64,000 nucleotides of DNA from Pseudomonas sp. (GCF_028293835.1 NZ_JAQGNX010000127.1:62001-126000), one strand, 5' to 3'. Numbered from the stretch's first letter, positions 1 to 9,185 are shown. The notes: a model not told the origin generated them from the sequence alone. A program made the numbers and translations.

Positions 1-1617
1 CTGGACCCGTATTCAATTCTGGTGCCGTTCCTGATCTTCGCCATCGGCCTGTCCCATGGCACGCAAAAGATGAACGGCATCCTTCAGGACATTGGGCGTG
101 GCACTCATAAGTACATCGCTGCGCGTTATACCTTTCGCCGCCTGTTTCTCACCGGTCTGACTGCGCTACTAACCAACATCGTTGGCTTTGCGGTGCTGGT
201 GATCATCGATATCCCGGTGATCCGCGACCTGGCACTGACCACCAGCATTGGTGTGGCGGTGCTGATTTTCACCAAGTTGCTGCTGATTCCGGTGGCCCTG
301 TCGTACATCGGTGTAAGCGAGAAAGCCGCGCGCATCGCCATCGAAAAAGACCAGGCCGGCGAAGCCAACAGGGGGTTGCTGGGTCGCATCTGGAAAAGCC
401 TCGATCGGTTTACCGAGCGGCGCTGGGCCACGGCCGTCATCGTCATGTCAGTGGCGGTCACCGCAGTCGGTTGCGTGGTGATGCTGCACCTGAAAGTCGG
501 CGACCTTGACCCTGGTGCCCCGGAGCTGCGCCCCGACTCCCGCTATAACCGCGACAGCGCCTTCATCACTAGCAATTACGGACTGTCCAGTGATCAGTTC
601 GTGGTGATCATGAAGACCGCCGAAGACAGCTGTCGTCTGTACCCGGCATTGCAGGCCATGGACCAGCTGGCGTGGCGCCTGCGTCAGACCGAAGGCGTAC
701 AGACTACCAACTCTTTGGCGGAAAACGTGCGGATGATCACCTCAGGAATGGCCGAGGGCAGCGGAAAATGGCTGACCATCAGCCGCGATCAAGCCATCAC
801 CAACTCCTCGGTTGATGCCGCGATGATCTCCTCGCCGGGTATCACCAACCAACAATGCTCTGTAACCCCGCTGATTGCTTACCTGACCGACCACAAAGCC
901 GACACCCTGACTCGAGTGCTAAAGGTTGCTGAAGAGTTTGCCAAGGAGAACAACAGCAAACCCGATGCCCCACAGTTCCTGTTGGCTGCCGGTAACGCCG
1001 GGATCGAAGCGGCGACCAATATCGAGGTGGAGAAGGGCATCATCACCATGTATTTCGCAGTCTATGGCGCCACGGCGCTGCTGTGCCTACTGACCTTCCG
1101 CAGTTGGCGCGCCACGTTGGTCGCGATCATTCCGCTGATCATGACCACCATTATTTGCAAGGCGCTGATGGTCTGGCTGGGGATTGGCCTGAAAGTCGCA
1201 ACATTGCCGGTGATTGCAGTAGGGGTGGGGGTCGGCGTCGATTACGCCTTGTACTTGCTCAGCGTGCAGCTCGCCGTTCAGGCCAGGGGCGGTTCGTTGG
1301 CAACGGCCTACCGTCGTTCGTTGGATTTCACCGGCCGTGTGGTGGCCCTTATCGGCCTGACCATGGCCGCTGGCGTGATCACCTGGGCGTGGTCGCCGAT
1401 TAAATTCCAGGCCGACATGGGCATCCTGCTGACCTTCATGTTCCTGTGGAACATGCTTGGCGCATTGGTTCTGATTCCGGCGCTGTCGCACTTCCTGCTG
1501 AACCCGAAAATAAACACCTCGGCGCAAGAATCCGAGGTGGAACACGCCGATGCGATTGAACCGGTCCTGCCCGAGCAGCGGCCGCGAAAAAACTCCGCCG
1601 CGATCATCGCGCATTGA
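1..1617 (+). CDS. RND/MMPL-family transporter, C-terminal part (5' end outside window)
   Basis: The reading frame is open from base 1, so the N-terminal half lies upstream. The visible 538 codons carry two blocks of hydrophobic helices around a large periplasmic loop (about residues 165-345). The second block contains the small-residue and Asp motif GVGVGVDYALYL, typical of the proton-relay helix of MMPL/RND exporters. The protein probably moves a hydrophobic substrate or lipid across the inner membrane by proton antiport. Such transporters often accompany steroid and terpenoid catabolic genes, which fits the neighbours. A C-terminal charged tail follows the last helix. The substrate cannot be told from the sequence. 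Confidence 0.85.
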   Translation: MDPYSILVPFLIFAIGLSHGTQKMNGILQDIGRGTHKYIAARYTFRRLFLTGLTALLTNIVGFAVLVIIDIPVIRDLALTTSIGVAVLIFTKLLLIPVALSYIGVSEKAARIAIEKDQAGEANRGLLGRIWKSLDRFTERRWATAVIVMSVAVTAVGCVVMLHLKVGDLDPGAPELRPDSRYNRDSAFITSNYGLSSDQFVVIMKTAEDSCRLYPALQAMDQLAWRLRQTEGVQTTNSLAENVRMITSGMAEGSGKWLTISRDQAITNSSVDAAMISSPGITNQQCSVTPLIAYLTDHKADTLTRVLKVAEEFAKENNSKPDAPQFLLAAGNAGIEAATNIEVEKGIITMYFAVYGATALLCLLTFRSWRATLVAIIPLIMTTIICKALMVWLGIGLKVATLPVIAVGVGVGVDYALYLLSVQLAVQARGGSLATAYRRSLDFTGRVVALIGLTMAAGVITWAWSPIKFQADMGILLTFMFLWNMLGALVLIPALSHFLLNPKINTSAQESEVEHADAIEPVLPEQRPRKNSAAIIAH

Positions 1618-1653
1618 TGCCCAGCCCCGCACCGGCTGCCAACGAATAAAAAA

Positions 1654-1677
1654 GACCCATCGCTTGAACGGTGGGTC
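1654..1677. terminator. Stem-loop between transporter and VOC gene
   Basis: GACCCATCG, a 6-base loop, then CGGTGGGTC form a stem with one G-T pair. A run of six A lies just upstream, so the hairpin would act as an intrinsic terminator only on the minus strand. On the plus strand it has no T run. It may be an RNA-stabilising hairpin. Confidence 0.35.
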
Positions 1678-1703
1678 AGCGAATACGCAAAGGGGAAAAC
1701 GGT

Positions 1704-2669
1704 ATGTTCGAATTGTTGATGAGCGCTGACATGATGGTTCCGGATCCGGACGCCATGACCGAAAAACTGGTCGATAAGCTCGGTATTTTCAAACACGAGC
1801 GCTGGCGTCAGGCGTTCGATCATCACCCATACATTGCGCATTTCCTGCGGGTACACAAGTCGCTGGCGGTCTCACCCACCCGCGTCGAACCGCAATGGCA
1901 TCTGGACAAGCCGAACCTGGGCGACCCGCTGTTTCACGACTTTCTCGAAAGCCTGAAAGACTTTCAGGGCCGTCACCGGCCAATGATCACCCACTCTATC
2001 GTGCTGGCGACCCACGGTCACAAGTTCGACGCGTTGGTGGAAAAGCTCATGCGTCGGCGCCTGCCGTTCCGTATGGCGCAGCGCACCGATGACATGCCGT
2101 TTGACCGTTTGTGGCTCGGCGCGACCCCAGAGAAACCGTATTACCAGCCGTCGGTTGACGGCGGCCTGTGCATCGAAATCATGCCGATGGAGCCGCTGCA
2201 AATGCCGCCGGAGACCTTTGCCGAGCCTGCACCGCAAGCACTCAACCCCAAGCCGGGTGACATGATTCGGGTCACCGCTCGGGGCTTTCTGGTGCGAGAT
2301 CTGGATGACACCTTGCGCCGTTGCTCAAGCAACCTCGACTGGGAACCCAGCGGTCCGATTGAAACCCTGCATGGCGAAGGTTATCGCCGGGCGCGCATGG
2401 GCTTTACGTTGGCCAACAGCGCCACACTGGACATCATCGAAGCCAGCCGTTGGGACGGTGACGCGGGCTTGTACCTCAATAGTTGGGGCCCAGGTCCCTA
2501 TTACATTCGCATCGGCGTCCACGGTCTGGCGGCGAAGGCCGAAGACTTGCGCGCCCGTGGCACTAATTTCCAATGGATCGAAGCCAGTGAAGCGGTGGGC
2601 GGTAAATCGCTGATCCGTATCGATCCAAAAGAACTGGACGGTCAGTTGTTCGAGTTCGAGGAGTGCTGA
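1704..2669 (+). CDS. VOC (glyoxalase-fold) family protein
   Basis: This 321-residue protein has two repeated glyoxalase-like halves. Features include an early ATHGHKFDAL stretch and a C-terminal module that ends in DGQLFEFEEC, where the last Glu could be a metal ligand. I chose ATG 1704 because AAGGGGA sits at a good distance upstream; an upstream in-frame start at 1671 has no ribosome site. Members of the fold include dioxygenases, isomerases and lyases; the reaction here is unknown. It is one base from the following hydratase gene, so the two are cotranscribed. A role in a CoA-ester or ring-fission step is inference. Confidence 0.7.
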   Translation: MFELLMSADMMVPDPDAMTEKLVDKLGIFKHERWRQAFDHHPYIAHFLRVHKSLAVSPTRVEPQWHLDKPNLGDPLFHDFLESLKDFQGRHRPMITHSIVLATHGHKFDALVEKLMRRRLPFRMAQRTDDMPFDRLWLGATPEKPYYQPSVDGGLCIEIMPMEPLQMPPETFAEPAPQALNPKPGDMIRVTARGFLVRDLDDTLRRCSSNLDWEPSGPIETLHGEGYRRARMGFTLANSATLDIIEASRWDGDAGLYLNSWGPGPYYIRIGVHGLAAKAEDLRARGTNFQWIEASEAVGGKSLIRIDPKELDGQLFEFEEC

Positions 2670-2670
2670 A

Positions 2671-3489
2671 ATGAATGGCAAATCCTTACCGGACCCATCG
2701 AGCGTCATCAACGAGGCGGTACGCATTGAGCGTGAGGGTGCGATTGGCTGGTTGATCCTGACCCGACCAGGACAGATTAATGCCATCAATGACCACATCC
2801 GCCAGGGAGTGCCGGCTGGCCTGCGCATTCTGGAAGCCGACCGTGACATACGGGTAATCATCATTCGCGGTGAAGGTGACCGCGGCTTTTGTGCCGGTGC
2901 CGACATCAAGGAACGCCGGGGTGATGAAACCGCGTTGCAGGTTCGTCAGCGGATGCAGGGTTCACGCTGGATCGAGGTGCTGGATAGCATTGCCAAACCG
3001 GTGGTTGCTGCGATCCATGGTTACTGCATGGGCGGCGGCCTGGAATTGGCGCTGGCCTGCGACATTCGTTTTGCGTCTCCCGACGCGATTTTTGCGCTGC
3101 CGGAAACGGGTCTTGGCTTGATTCCCGGCGGCGGTGGCACCCAGCGGTTGTCGCGGGTAGTGGCGCCGGGCAGGGCGTTGGACATGCTGTTGACCGGCGA
3201 CCGAATGAACGCCACCGAAGCCCGCGAAATTGGGCTGGTCAGTCGGCTGGCCAGTGACAGCGCCTGCCTGGTGCAAGAAGTCGCGGCCTTTGCTCTGCGT
3301 ATCGCCGCCAAGCCGGCCGCAGCCTCGGCCTTCGTCAAACAGGCGGCGCGGGCGGCACTGGAACTGGACTTGAAAAGCGGCCTGGAACTGGAGTTGAACC
3401 TGTTCGCGTTATTGGCCCCGAGTAAAGACGTGAAGGAAGCCGCGCTGGCTTTCGCCGAACGTCGCGAACCGCATTTCACCGGTGAATAA
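2671..3489 (+). CDS. Enoyl-CoA hydratase/isomerase (crotonase) family
   Basis: At 272 residues this is the usual crotonase length. The oxyanion-hole segment FCAGADIKE is near residues 73-81. GGGLELA and the PETGLGLIPGGGGTQRL block supply both catalytic glutamates of enoyl-CoA hydratase (Glu125 and Glu145 by my count), so active hydration of a trans-2-enoyl-CoA is expected. It follows the VOC gene by one base and precedes an SDR, which would suit hydration followed by 3-hydroxyacyl oxidation. The substrate is probably a terpenoid or steroid-type CoA ester, by context only. Confidence 0.9.
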   Translation: MNGKSLPDPSSVINEAVRIEREGAIGWLILTRPGQINAINDHIRQGVPAGLRILEADRDIRVIIIRGEGDRGFCAGADIKERRGDETALQVRQRMQGSRWIEVLDSIAKPVVAAIHGYCMGGGLELALACDIRFASPDAIFALPETGLGLIPGGGGTQRLSRVVAPGRALDMLLTGDRMNATEAREIGLVSRLASDSACLVQEVAAFALRIAAKPAAASAFVKQAARAALELDLKSGLELELNLFALLAPSKDVKEAALAFAERREPHFTGE

Positions 3490-3554
3490 GCGCTGCTGAG
3501 CGGAGCTTTTCAGTCACAGGTTCAAGCAGCACAACAACAAGAAGAAGAGCCACC

Positions 3555-4400
3555 ATGAACACAGGATCTACTAACACAGGAAAGCTTGCAGGGCGGGTCG
3601 CCATCGTTACCGGCGCCGGCAATGGTCTGGGCGCCGAATGTGCCCGAGTTCTGGCCGTTCACGGCGCGCAGGTAGTCGTGGTCGACATCGACGGCGCAGC
3701 GGCGATCACCGTCTCGGAGTCACTGGCGGTCCACGGCGTCGGGTCCATGGCGCTTCGGGTCGACGTGTCTTCGGAGGAAGAAGTCGAGGACATGGTGATT
3801 CAGATCAAACGCCGCTTTGGTCGTATCGACGTGCTGCACAACAACGCTGCGGTGCTCAATGTTGAACAGCGCCAGCGCGACCGCGACATCTGCAATCTGG
3901 ACATGGCGGCCTTTGATCGGGCCATCGCGGTGAACCTGCGCGGTGCGGTGCTGTGCAGCAAGTACGCGATTCCAGTAATGCTGGAAAATAAAAGCGGTTC
4001 GGTGATTTTCGCCACGTCGGGGCTGGGTATGCAGGGCGATCTGTCGCTGAGCGGCTACGCCACTTCCAAGGCGGCGCTGATGATGCTGCCCAAGCTGATT
4101 GCTGCCCAATATGGCAAGCAGGGCATCCGGGCCAACGCCGTGCAAATCGGCCTGGCACCTGCGGAAAACGCCCACGCTTCGATGCCTGCCGAACTGCTGG
4201 AGATTATCCGCGACAATCATCTGACCCCAGAACTGGGCACGCCTCGGCAGATTGCTGACGTGGTGGCGTTCCTGGCGTCGGATGAGTCTTCGTTCGTCAC
4301 GGGCACCACGCTGGTGGCCGACGGCGGGTTCAGCAGCCATACGCCGTCGCTGGTGGCGATGCGCGCGTTGTTCGAAAAGCTTGGTCGCGCGGGCATGTAA
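3555..4400 (+). CDS. SDR family NAD(P)-dependent oxidoreductase
   Basis: This is a classical 281-residue short-chain dehydrogenase. It has the nucleotide-binding TGAGNGLG motif near residue 20, NNAAV, a catalytic Ser in the FATSG stretch and the YATSK active-site Tyr/Lys, then a C-terminal ADGG motif. The Asp after the second strand (VVDID) suggests NAD preference. The start at 3555 follows an AAGAAGAAGAG ribosome site. It lies 65 bases after the hydratase and is probably in the same unit. It likely oxidises a hydroxyl on a cyclic or CoA-linked intermediate. Confidence 0.9.
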   Translation: MNTGSTNTGKLAGRVAIVTGAGNGLGAECARVLAVHGAQVVVVDIDGAAAITVSESLAVHGVGSMALRVDVSSEEEVEDMVIQIKRRFGRIDVLHNNAAVLNVEQRQRDRDICNLDMAAFDRAIAVNLRGAVLCSKYAIPVMLENKSGSVIFATSGLGMQGDLSLSGYATSKAALMMLPKLIAAQYGKQGIRANAVQIGLAPAENAHASMPAELLEIIRDNHLTPELGTPRQIADVVAFLASDESSFVTGTTLVADGGFSSHTPSLVAMRALFEKLGRAGM

Positions 4401-4511
4401 CCCACGCCGCACTCTTCTGCACCTGCAAGGCTGGCGCGTCGTGTGTTGACACTGCGTGGGTAGGCTCGCGGCTGCTCGACGTACTGTGATCGAACCTGAA
4501 GGTATCTGGAC

Positions 4512-6095
4512 ATGAACAATGCTGCGCAGAAATCCGAATACGATGTGGTGGTGGTCGGCGGCGGCCATAACGGTCTGTCGGCTGGCTGCTACTTGGCCGC
4601 GCAAGGCAAATCCGTGGTGGTACTGGAAGCGTTGGACAAGGTCGGCGGTATGGCTTCTTCCGGTTACCTGATCCCGGAAGCACCGCAGCATCTTGTGCAT
4701 CCGTGCGCCGCTGACCTGTTATCGCTGCGCGCGCACTCGGTGGTTGAAGAACTGCAACTGGAGCGGCACGGGTTCAAGCAGGTGGAACTCAAGCCTGCGT
4801 ATGTCTATCTGCACCCGGACGGCACCTCCCTGGTGTTTTGGCGCGACCCGGCCAAGACCGCTGAGGAGATTCGTAAGTTCTGCCCGGAAGATGCCGACGC
4901 TTACATGAAGTTCATTGAGGTGATTTACGCCTTGCTCGACGTCGTGCACCCGATGATGCGCGTGGACCCTGCGCAGAAGAACCTGGCCGTCAAGTTCAAG
5001 GCCTTCCGCACCCTGCGCAAACATAAAGCGCTCAAGCCGGAGATCTTCGCCCTGGCCACAGGCTCGGCGTACGGCGCCGCGCTGGAGCGCTTTGTGCATC
5101 CGGTGACCCTCTCGGCACTGACCTGTTTGACTGGCGCCGCGGGTCCGGTCAAGGCCGATGGCAGCGGATTGTATTTTGCGGTGCTGGGCTTTCTGCACCG
5201 CTTTGGCATTGGTCGGCCGATTGGCGGCATGCAGACGATTCCCGATGCAATGCTGGCGCGGTTCAAGGAGCTGGGCGGGGAAGTGCGCACTCAGGCATCG
5301 GTCAGCGAGATTATCTCGGTGAAAGGCCGGGCGACGGGTGTTCGTCTGGCGGACGGGCAGGTGATCAAAGCCAAAGCCGTCGTTGCCAGCTGCCATCCCA
5401 AAATGGCCCTGGACATGGTGACGGCCGGTGAAGTGGAGCGTAAATGGCTGACCCGCATTGCCCTGGCCCCGGCCAATGCCCATGGGGGTTCGCCGCTGAA
5501 AGTCGATATCGCCTTGAGCGGGCAGATCAGCGTGCCCTTGCACCAGTCGAAACGTACCGATGGCCTTGATTTGCGCGGTCCGGTGTTGCTGGTGGGGACG
5601 GCGGAGGCGGTGATCGAGAACTTTGAGTCGGCGGCGCGGGGTGAAATTCCCACGTTGCCGTGGATGTGGATAGCCACCCCCAGCGCCATTGACGCCTCGC
5701 AAGCGCCTGCCGGACAGGACATCGTTTACCTTTACCCGCCAGCGATGCCGGTCAACCCAAGGGAAGGCTGGGACGCGATTCGCGCTGAGGCCATACGCCG
5801 CACGATTGAATTCGCCAGCCAGTACGTACCCGAGATTGCGACGCTGGAGATTGGTCGTCGAACCGAAAACGCACCGGAACTGGCCAAGCGCCTGAACGCC
5901 CACAACGGCTGCGTGCTGCACATCGACACCTCAATCTTCCGCTCCAGTGCCATGCGCCCGGCAGCAGGTTTGGGTGGCGATACCTTGCCAATTGCCGGAT
6001 TGTTCTTCGGCGGCGCCGGGATACATCCAGGCGGTGGGGTGACGGGTATGCCGGGCAAAATCGCGGCGGGTAGGGTGAAGCGGTTTTTGAGGTGA
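4512..6095 (+). CDS. CrtI/phytoene-desaturase-like FAD-dependent oxidoreductase
   Basis: The protein has 527 residues. An N-terminal dinucleotide fold, DVVVVGGGHNGLSAG (residues 11-25), is followed by a conserved Glu at the end of strand 2. A C-terminal FAD-contact stretch has GIHPGGGVTGMPG. This layout is that of the phytoene desaturase/PYROXD2-like group of amine-oxidase-fold enzymes, which desaturate or isomerise hydrophobic substrates. It starts at ATG 4512, about 110 bases after the SDR, and is the last gene before a repeat-rich terminator region. A dehydrogenation of a terpenoid skeleton is plausible but not shown. Confidence 0.8.
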   Translation: MNNAAQKSEYDVVVVGGGHNGLSAGCYLAAQGKSVVVLEALDKVGGMASSGYLIPEAPQHLVHPCAADLLSLRAHSVVEELQLERHGFKQVELKPAYVYLHPDGTSLVFWRDPAKTAEEIRKFCPEDADAYMKFIEVIYALLDVVHPMMRVDPAQKNLAVKFKAFRTLRKHKALKPEIFALATGSAYGAALERFVHPVTLSALTCLTGAAGPVKADGSGLYFAVLGFLHRFGIGRPIGGMQTIPDAMLARFKELGGEVRTQASVSEIISVKGRATGVRLADGQVIKAKAVVASCHPKMALDMVTAGEVERKWLTRIALAPANAHGGSPLKVDIALSGQISVPLHQSKRTDGLDLRGPVLLVGTAEAVIENFESAARGEIPTLPWMWIATPSAIDASQAPAGQDIVYLYPPAMPVNPREGWDAIRAEAIRRTIEFASQYVPEIATLEIGRRTENAPELAKRLNAHNGCVLHIDTSIFRSSAMRPAAGLGGDTLPIAGLFFGGAGIHPGGGVTGMPGKIAAGRVKRFLR

Positions 6096-6194
6096 AATCA
6101 GTCGCCTATACACTTCTGTGGGAATCGGTGGGACCGAGTTTATTCTGGAGGGCCGAATGCGGTGTGCCGATAATGGCCTGAAACCGTATTTCTC

Positions 6195-6275
6195 TGTAGG
6201 AGCCAACTGGTTGGCGAGGCTTTTTCAGCGGTAGCGGCGTGTCAAGTAACGGCCTCGCCAACACGTTGGCTCCTT
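6195..6275. repeat. REP-type inverted repeat pair (GTAGGAGCCAAC class)
   Basis: TGTAGGAGCCAACTGGTTGGC on the left pairs with GCCAACACGTTGGCTCCT on the right, separated by about 30 bases. Each arm has its own small palindrome. It is one of five copies in the window, all intergenic, and sits between the convergent FAD oxidoreductase and TetR genes, where it may terminate both transcripts. Confidence 0.85.
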
Positions 6276-6289
6276 CAGTTCGGCATTCA

Positions 6290-6925
6290 TCAAACAGCTG
6301 CAACACTGGCAACGATGAAATTTGCCGAATAATCACGCCAGGTGGACATGCCTTCCGCCGACTCTGTCTCAAGGCCGGTCAAGGCTGACATGGAATAGCG
6401 GTTGGTGAACCAACCCGTGGTGACCAGCGCTGCCGTCGCTAGAAACAAACGGGCATTGACGCCGTGTTTGAACGCGCCGCTGGCCGCACCGTGCTGCAAG
6501 ATTTGTTCGAATTTCTCTACCAGTTTTGGCGCCAGTTCCAGAAAGTGATTACGCGGGGTCTGGTGCCCGTCGTGGTAGCGAATGCCTTCCAGCGCCAGCG
6601 CCCCTAACAGCGGGTCATAACGGTACTGATCGAAAAAGTGATTGAGCACATGACGCAGGGCATCTGGCGCTGGCATGCCCTCGACATCCAGCGCCACCAG
6701 CTCGGACATGATGGTGTCCGATGCCTCGTCCAGCACGGCCACGAACAAACCTTCTTTGGAGCCGTAATAGTGGTAGACCAGCTGCTTGGTCACGCCAGCA
6801 TCATGAGCGATGTCTTCAACCCGCGCGCCTGCCAGACCCTTGCCGGAAAACTCCTTGCGGGCTGCGGCCAGTATGCGTTTCAGGGTGCTGAGTTTGCCGA
6901 TCTCGAGGGGCTCTGAAGCTTTCAC
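6290..6925 (-). CDS. TetR family transcriptional regulator
   Basis: This 211-residue protein has an N-terminal helix-turn-helix of the TetR type (ARVEDIAHDAGVTKQLVYHYYGSKEGLF, given as context in two parts: ARVEDIAHDAGV and TKQLVYHYYGSKEGLF) near residues 34-61. The variable helical ligand domain follows. It begins with GTG at 6925; a strong AAAGGAG lies just upstream and no ATG is better placed. It is transcribed away from the 7256 gene, so it most likely represses that unit and itself from the shared 330-base region. The ligand is unknown but likely a hydrophobic catabolite. Confidence 0.9.
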   Translation of the reverse strand: MKASEPLEIGKLSTLKRILAAARKEFSGKGLAGARVEDIAHDAGVTKQLVYHYYGSKEGLFVAVLDEASDTIMSELVALDVEGMPAPDALRHVLNHFFDQYRYDPLLGALALEGIRYHDGHQTPRNHFLELAPKLVEKFEQILQHGAASGAFKHGVNARLFLATAALVTTGWFTNRYSMSALTGLETESAEGMSTWRDYSANFIVASVAAV

Positions 6926-7255
6926 GTGACGTCTCCTTTGTTATTGTTTTGAGCCTCATGAAACATCGCTCCGGCCTGCTCTCACACTGCCGAGCAATGG
7001 CCGAAGAAGCAACATTTGTTGCGGATTATCAATGGTTGACGAGCAATCGTTTGACCCTGAGTACAACGAATTGAGCACGCGATGCAGGAGCATCTGGATA
7101 CCATCGAAGTTCGTGGACAGCCTTTAAAGCAAGAACGACCCAAGGCCCCACCATGAGCAGTGACAGCACCGCCCTGAACTTCAAAGCTGCCGGTGATCCG
7201 GACTGATTCGCAGCATTGCGTTGTTTTCATTTCTTCCAATAACAAGAGAGCATTC
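6926..7255. promoter_or_regulatory. Divergent intergenic region, TetR / 7256 operon
   Basis: 330 bases separate the two start codons. The region must hold the two divergent promoters. I see no long perfect palindrome and no copy of the 25-bp dyad found near the dit genes, so this unit seems to be controlled separately. Two very small open frames (7082-7156 and 7153-7206) overlap by ATGA and are described under findings. Confidence 0.5.
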
Positions 7256-8287
7256 ATGAAAACCTTCAAGACTATCCCTGAGCGCGGCGACTTTGGCTTT
7301 CAGCAATTGGTCGGCCCGCACAAGGTCAGCGGCCCGGCCATGGCCGGCGAGCGCAGTTATTTTGGCTTGCACCTGAGCAAGAGCGCACCGTTTGGCTCGG
7401 TGCGTGACGAAGAGGGCAATATCTACTCCTTTGTGCGTTCGATTATGGCGCCCAACGGCACGCCGAATCCGACCAAGTTTTTTTACATGTCGACGCTGGT
7501 GGACGGCAAGCACCTGCGCATGGATCAGGCGCGAATTGCCACCCAGGCACTCACCCCAAAACCAACGCAACGAGTAGACGGCGACACTGTGATTTGGACC
7601 AGCCAGCCCGGTGAAGCGGGCAACGGGTGGGAAATCACTGCGTCCAGCGAACGCATCACCTGGAAAGAAGAAGGCCTGTTCAGCCTCGAAGGGCGCCTGC
7701 TGGCTCCGGGGTTGCAGTGGTATCTGCCGGGTGTGGAGTGGGGCACGTTCTATGTCTCTCAGGTCTGGGATATTTTTGGCGTCTGCGACGGTAAACCGGT
7801 GAAAGGCGCCATGGCCCTTGACCAGTTCTATATGGCCGAAGGCGGCGCGATCCACTTCATGAAAGACTTGGTGGTGAACAACAACAAACACGTGATTTGG
7901 TGGACATTCGCCACGGTCTACAAGGACGGCAGTTGGGACACCGGCTCGTTTATGGTCGGTCATGATCATCTGGGGTACGCAATCTTTGCCAACGACAAGG
8001 GCGAAGTGCGGGTTACCACCGACATTGAGGGCCAAGTCAAACACAAGGAAGGCAGTTACTTCGTCGACACGGCGCGAATCGTGCTTGATGGCAAGGAAGA
8101 GTGGGAGTTCCTGCCGGACCCTAAAGGCGAAATGATCGACTTCGTTGGCGGCTTCCCGATTACGGCCCAGCAGGAAGGTCGCTGGCGCAAAGTGGGCGAT
8201 ACCCGCGAACCGGATCGTTGGTTGGCCTGGGGTGAATCAGACCGCCGTAACGGGCCGTCGCGCAATGTGCCCGGTTCTGAACTCTGA
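7256..8287 (+). CDS. Uncharacterised lipocalin-like / CrtC-AttH-like protein
   Basis: I do not recognise this 343-residue protein with confidence. It has no signal peptide and no membrane helix. It is rich in Trp, Gly and beta-type alternation, for example NGWEITASSERITW, PGLQWYLPGVEWGTFYV and HVIWWTFATVYKDGSWDTG. That resembles the paired lipocalin-like barrels of carotenoid hydratases (CrtC) and AttH-type proteins, which add water to or carry hydrophobic polyenes and terpenoids. ATG 7256 has GAGAG upstream; earlier in-frame starts lack one. It leads an operon with an SDR and an MFS permease, so an enzymatic or binding role on a hydrophobic substrate is reasonable inference. Confidence 0.6.
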   Translation: MKTFKTIPERGDFGFQQLVGPHKVSGPAMAGERSYFGLHLSKSAPFGSVRDEEGNIYSFVRSIMAPNGTPNPTKFFYMSTLVDGKHLRMDQARIATQALTPKPTQRVDGDTVIWTSQPGEAGNGWEITASSERITWKEEGLFSLEGRLLAPGLQWYLPGVEWGTFYVSQVWDIFGVCDGKPVKGAMALDQFYMAEGGAIHFMKDLVVNNNKHVIWWTFATVYKDGSWDTGSFMVGHDHLGYAIFANDKGEVRVTTDIEGQVKHKEGSYFVDTARIVLDGKEEWEFLPDPKGEMIDFVGGFPITAQQEGRWRKVGDTREPDRWLAWGESDRRNGPSRNVPGSEL

Positions 8288-8344
8288 CGTTGAAAGCCAG
8301 AGCCACGCTTGCCTGAAAAGAACAATAAAAAGAGGTCCTGAACG

Positions 8345-9133
8345 ATGAGATTTACCGACAAAGTGGTACTGGTCACTGGCGCCGGTCGCGGCATGGGGCG
8401 CGCTATCGCCTTGGCCTTCGCCAGCGAAGGTGCGCAGGTGGTGGTTAGCGCCCGTACTGAGAGCCGAGGCGCAGAAACCGTAGGCATGATCGAGGCACTG
8501 GGCGGCAAAGCCTGCCTGGTAGGCGGTGATGTTGCAGATCGTGGGGCGATTAAAGGCATGGTCGACCGCGGCATAGCGGTCTTCGGTGCACTGGATATCG
8601 TTGTGCATTGCGCAGCTGACACGAGCCGGGGGTTTATCGTCGACATGGCGGACGAGACCTTCGATCACATCGTACGCAGCAATATTCAGTCGCTGTTCTG
8701 GCTGGCGAAGGACGCTGCGCCGCACCTGTCCAAGTCCAGGGATAAAGGCCGGCTGATCTTCATTTCCTCCGGTGAAGCCAACCGTAAATACACCCCGCAG
8801 TTGATCCCTTATGGGTCCAGCAAAGCCTTCATGAACGCCTTCGCCCGTGGGCTGGCGGCGGAGTTTGGCGCGCTGAACATCCTGGTAAATGTGGTCGAAC
8901 CTGGCCTGATCGGCACCGACCATATGCACGAAACCCTCGGGCAAGAGCTACCTCACGCATTGGCCGCGAATTTCCCGGTGCCGCGCCTTGGCCGCTCGGA
9001 AGACATTGCCTCGGCAGTGATGTTTCTGGCGTCCAACGAAGCGAGCTATATCACCGGCACATCGTTGTTGGTGGACGGCGGCGCGACCATGGTCAACATG
9101 CCCAAGATCGACGCAGCGCTAAAAGCCCATTAA
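8345..9133 (+). CDS. SDR family oxidoreductase
   Basis: This 262-residue classical SDR has TGAGRGMG at the nucleotide site, FISSGE supplying the catalytic Ser and YGSSK supplying Tyr and Lys. TSLLVDGG lies near the C-terminus. AGAGGTCC precedes ATG 8345. It lies 57 bases after the lipocalin-like gene and 52 bases before the MFS gene, so the three are probably cotranscribed. The segment after the second strand (VVSARTES) has Arg rather than Asp, which hints at NADP use. The substrate is unknown. Confidence 0.88.
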   Translation: MRFTDKVVLVTGAGRGMGRAIALAFASEGAQVVVSARTESRGAETVGMIEALGGKACLVGGDVADRGAIKGMVDRGIAVFGALDIVVHCAADTSRGFIVDMADETFDHIVRSNIQSLFWLAKDAAPHLSKSRDKGRLIFISSGEANRKYTPQLIPYGSSKAFMNAFARGLAAEFGALNILVNVVEPGLIGTDHMHETLGQELPHALAANFPVPRLGRSEDIASAVMFLASNEASYITGTSLLVDGGATMVNMPKIDAALKAH

Positions 9134-9185
9134 CCCCAAACGATACCTCGCTGCCGAACAGCGGCGGGGCGTCGGGAGCGTTGCC

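Noticed and set aside
1087..1856. Long minus-strand open frames opposite the RND transporter
   Set aside because: They overlap a clear transporter in another frame, have no family motifs and reflect the GC-rich codon pattern.
3720..5921. Minus-strand frames of 326 and 400 codons opposite the SDR and FAD genes
   Set aside because: Compositionally His/Arg/Gln-rich shadow frames without ribosome sites; the plus-strand genes carry full motifs.
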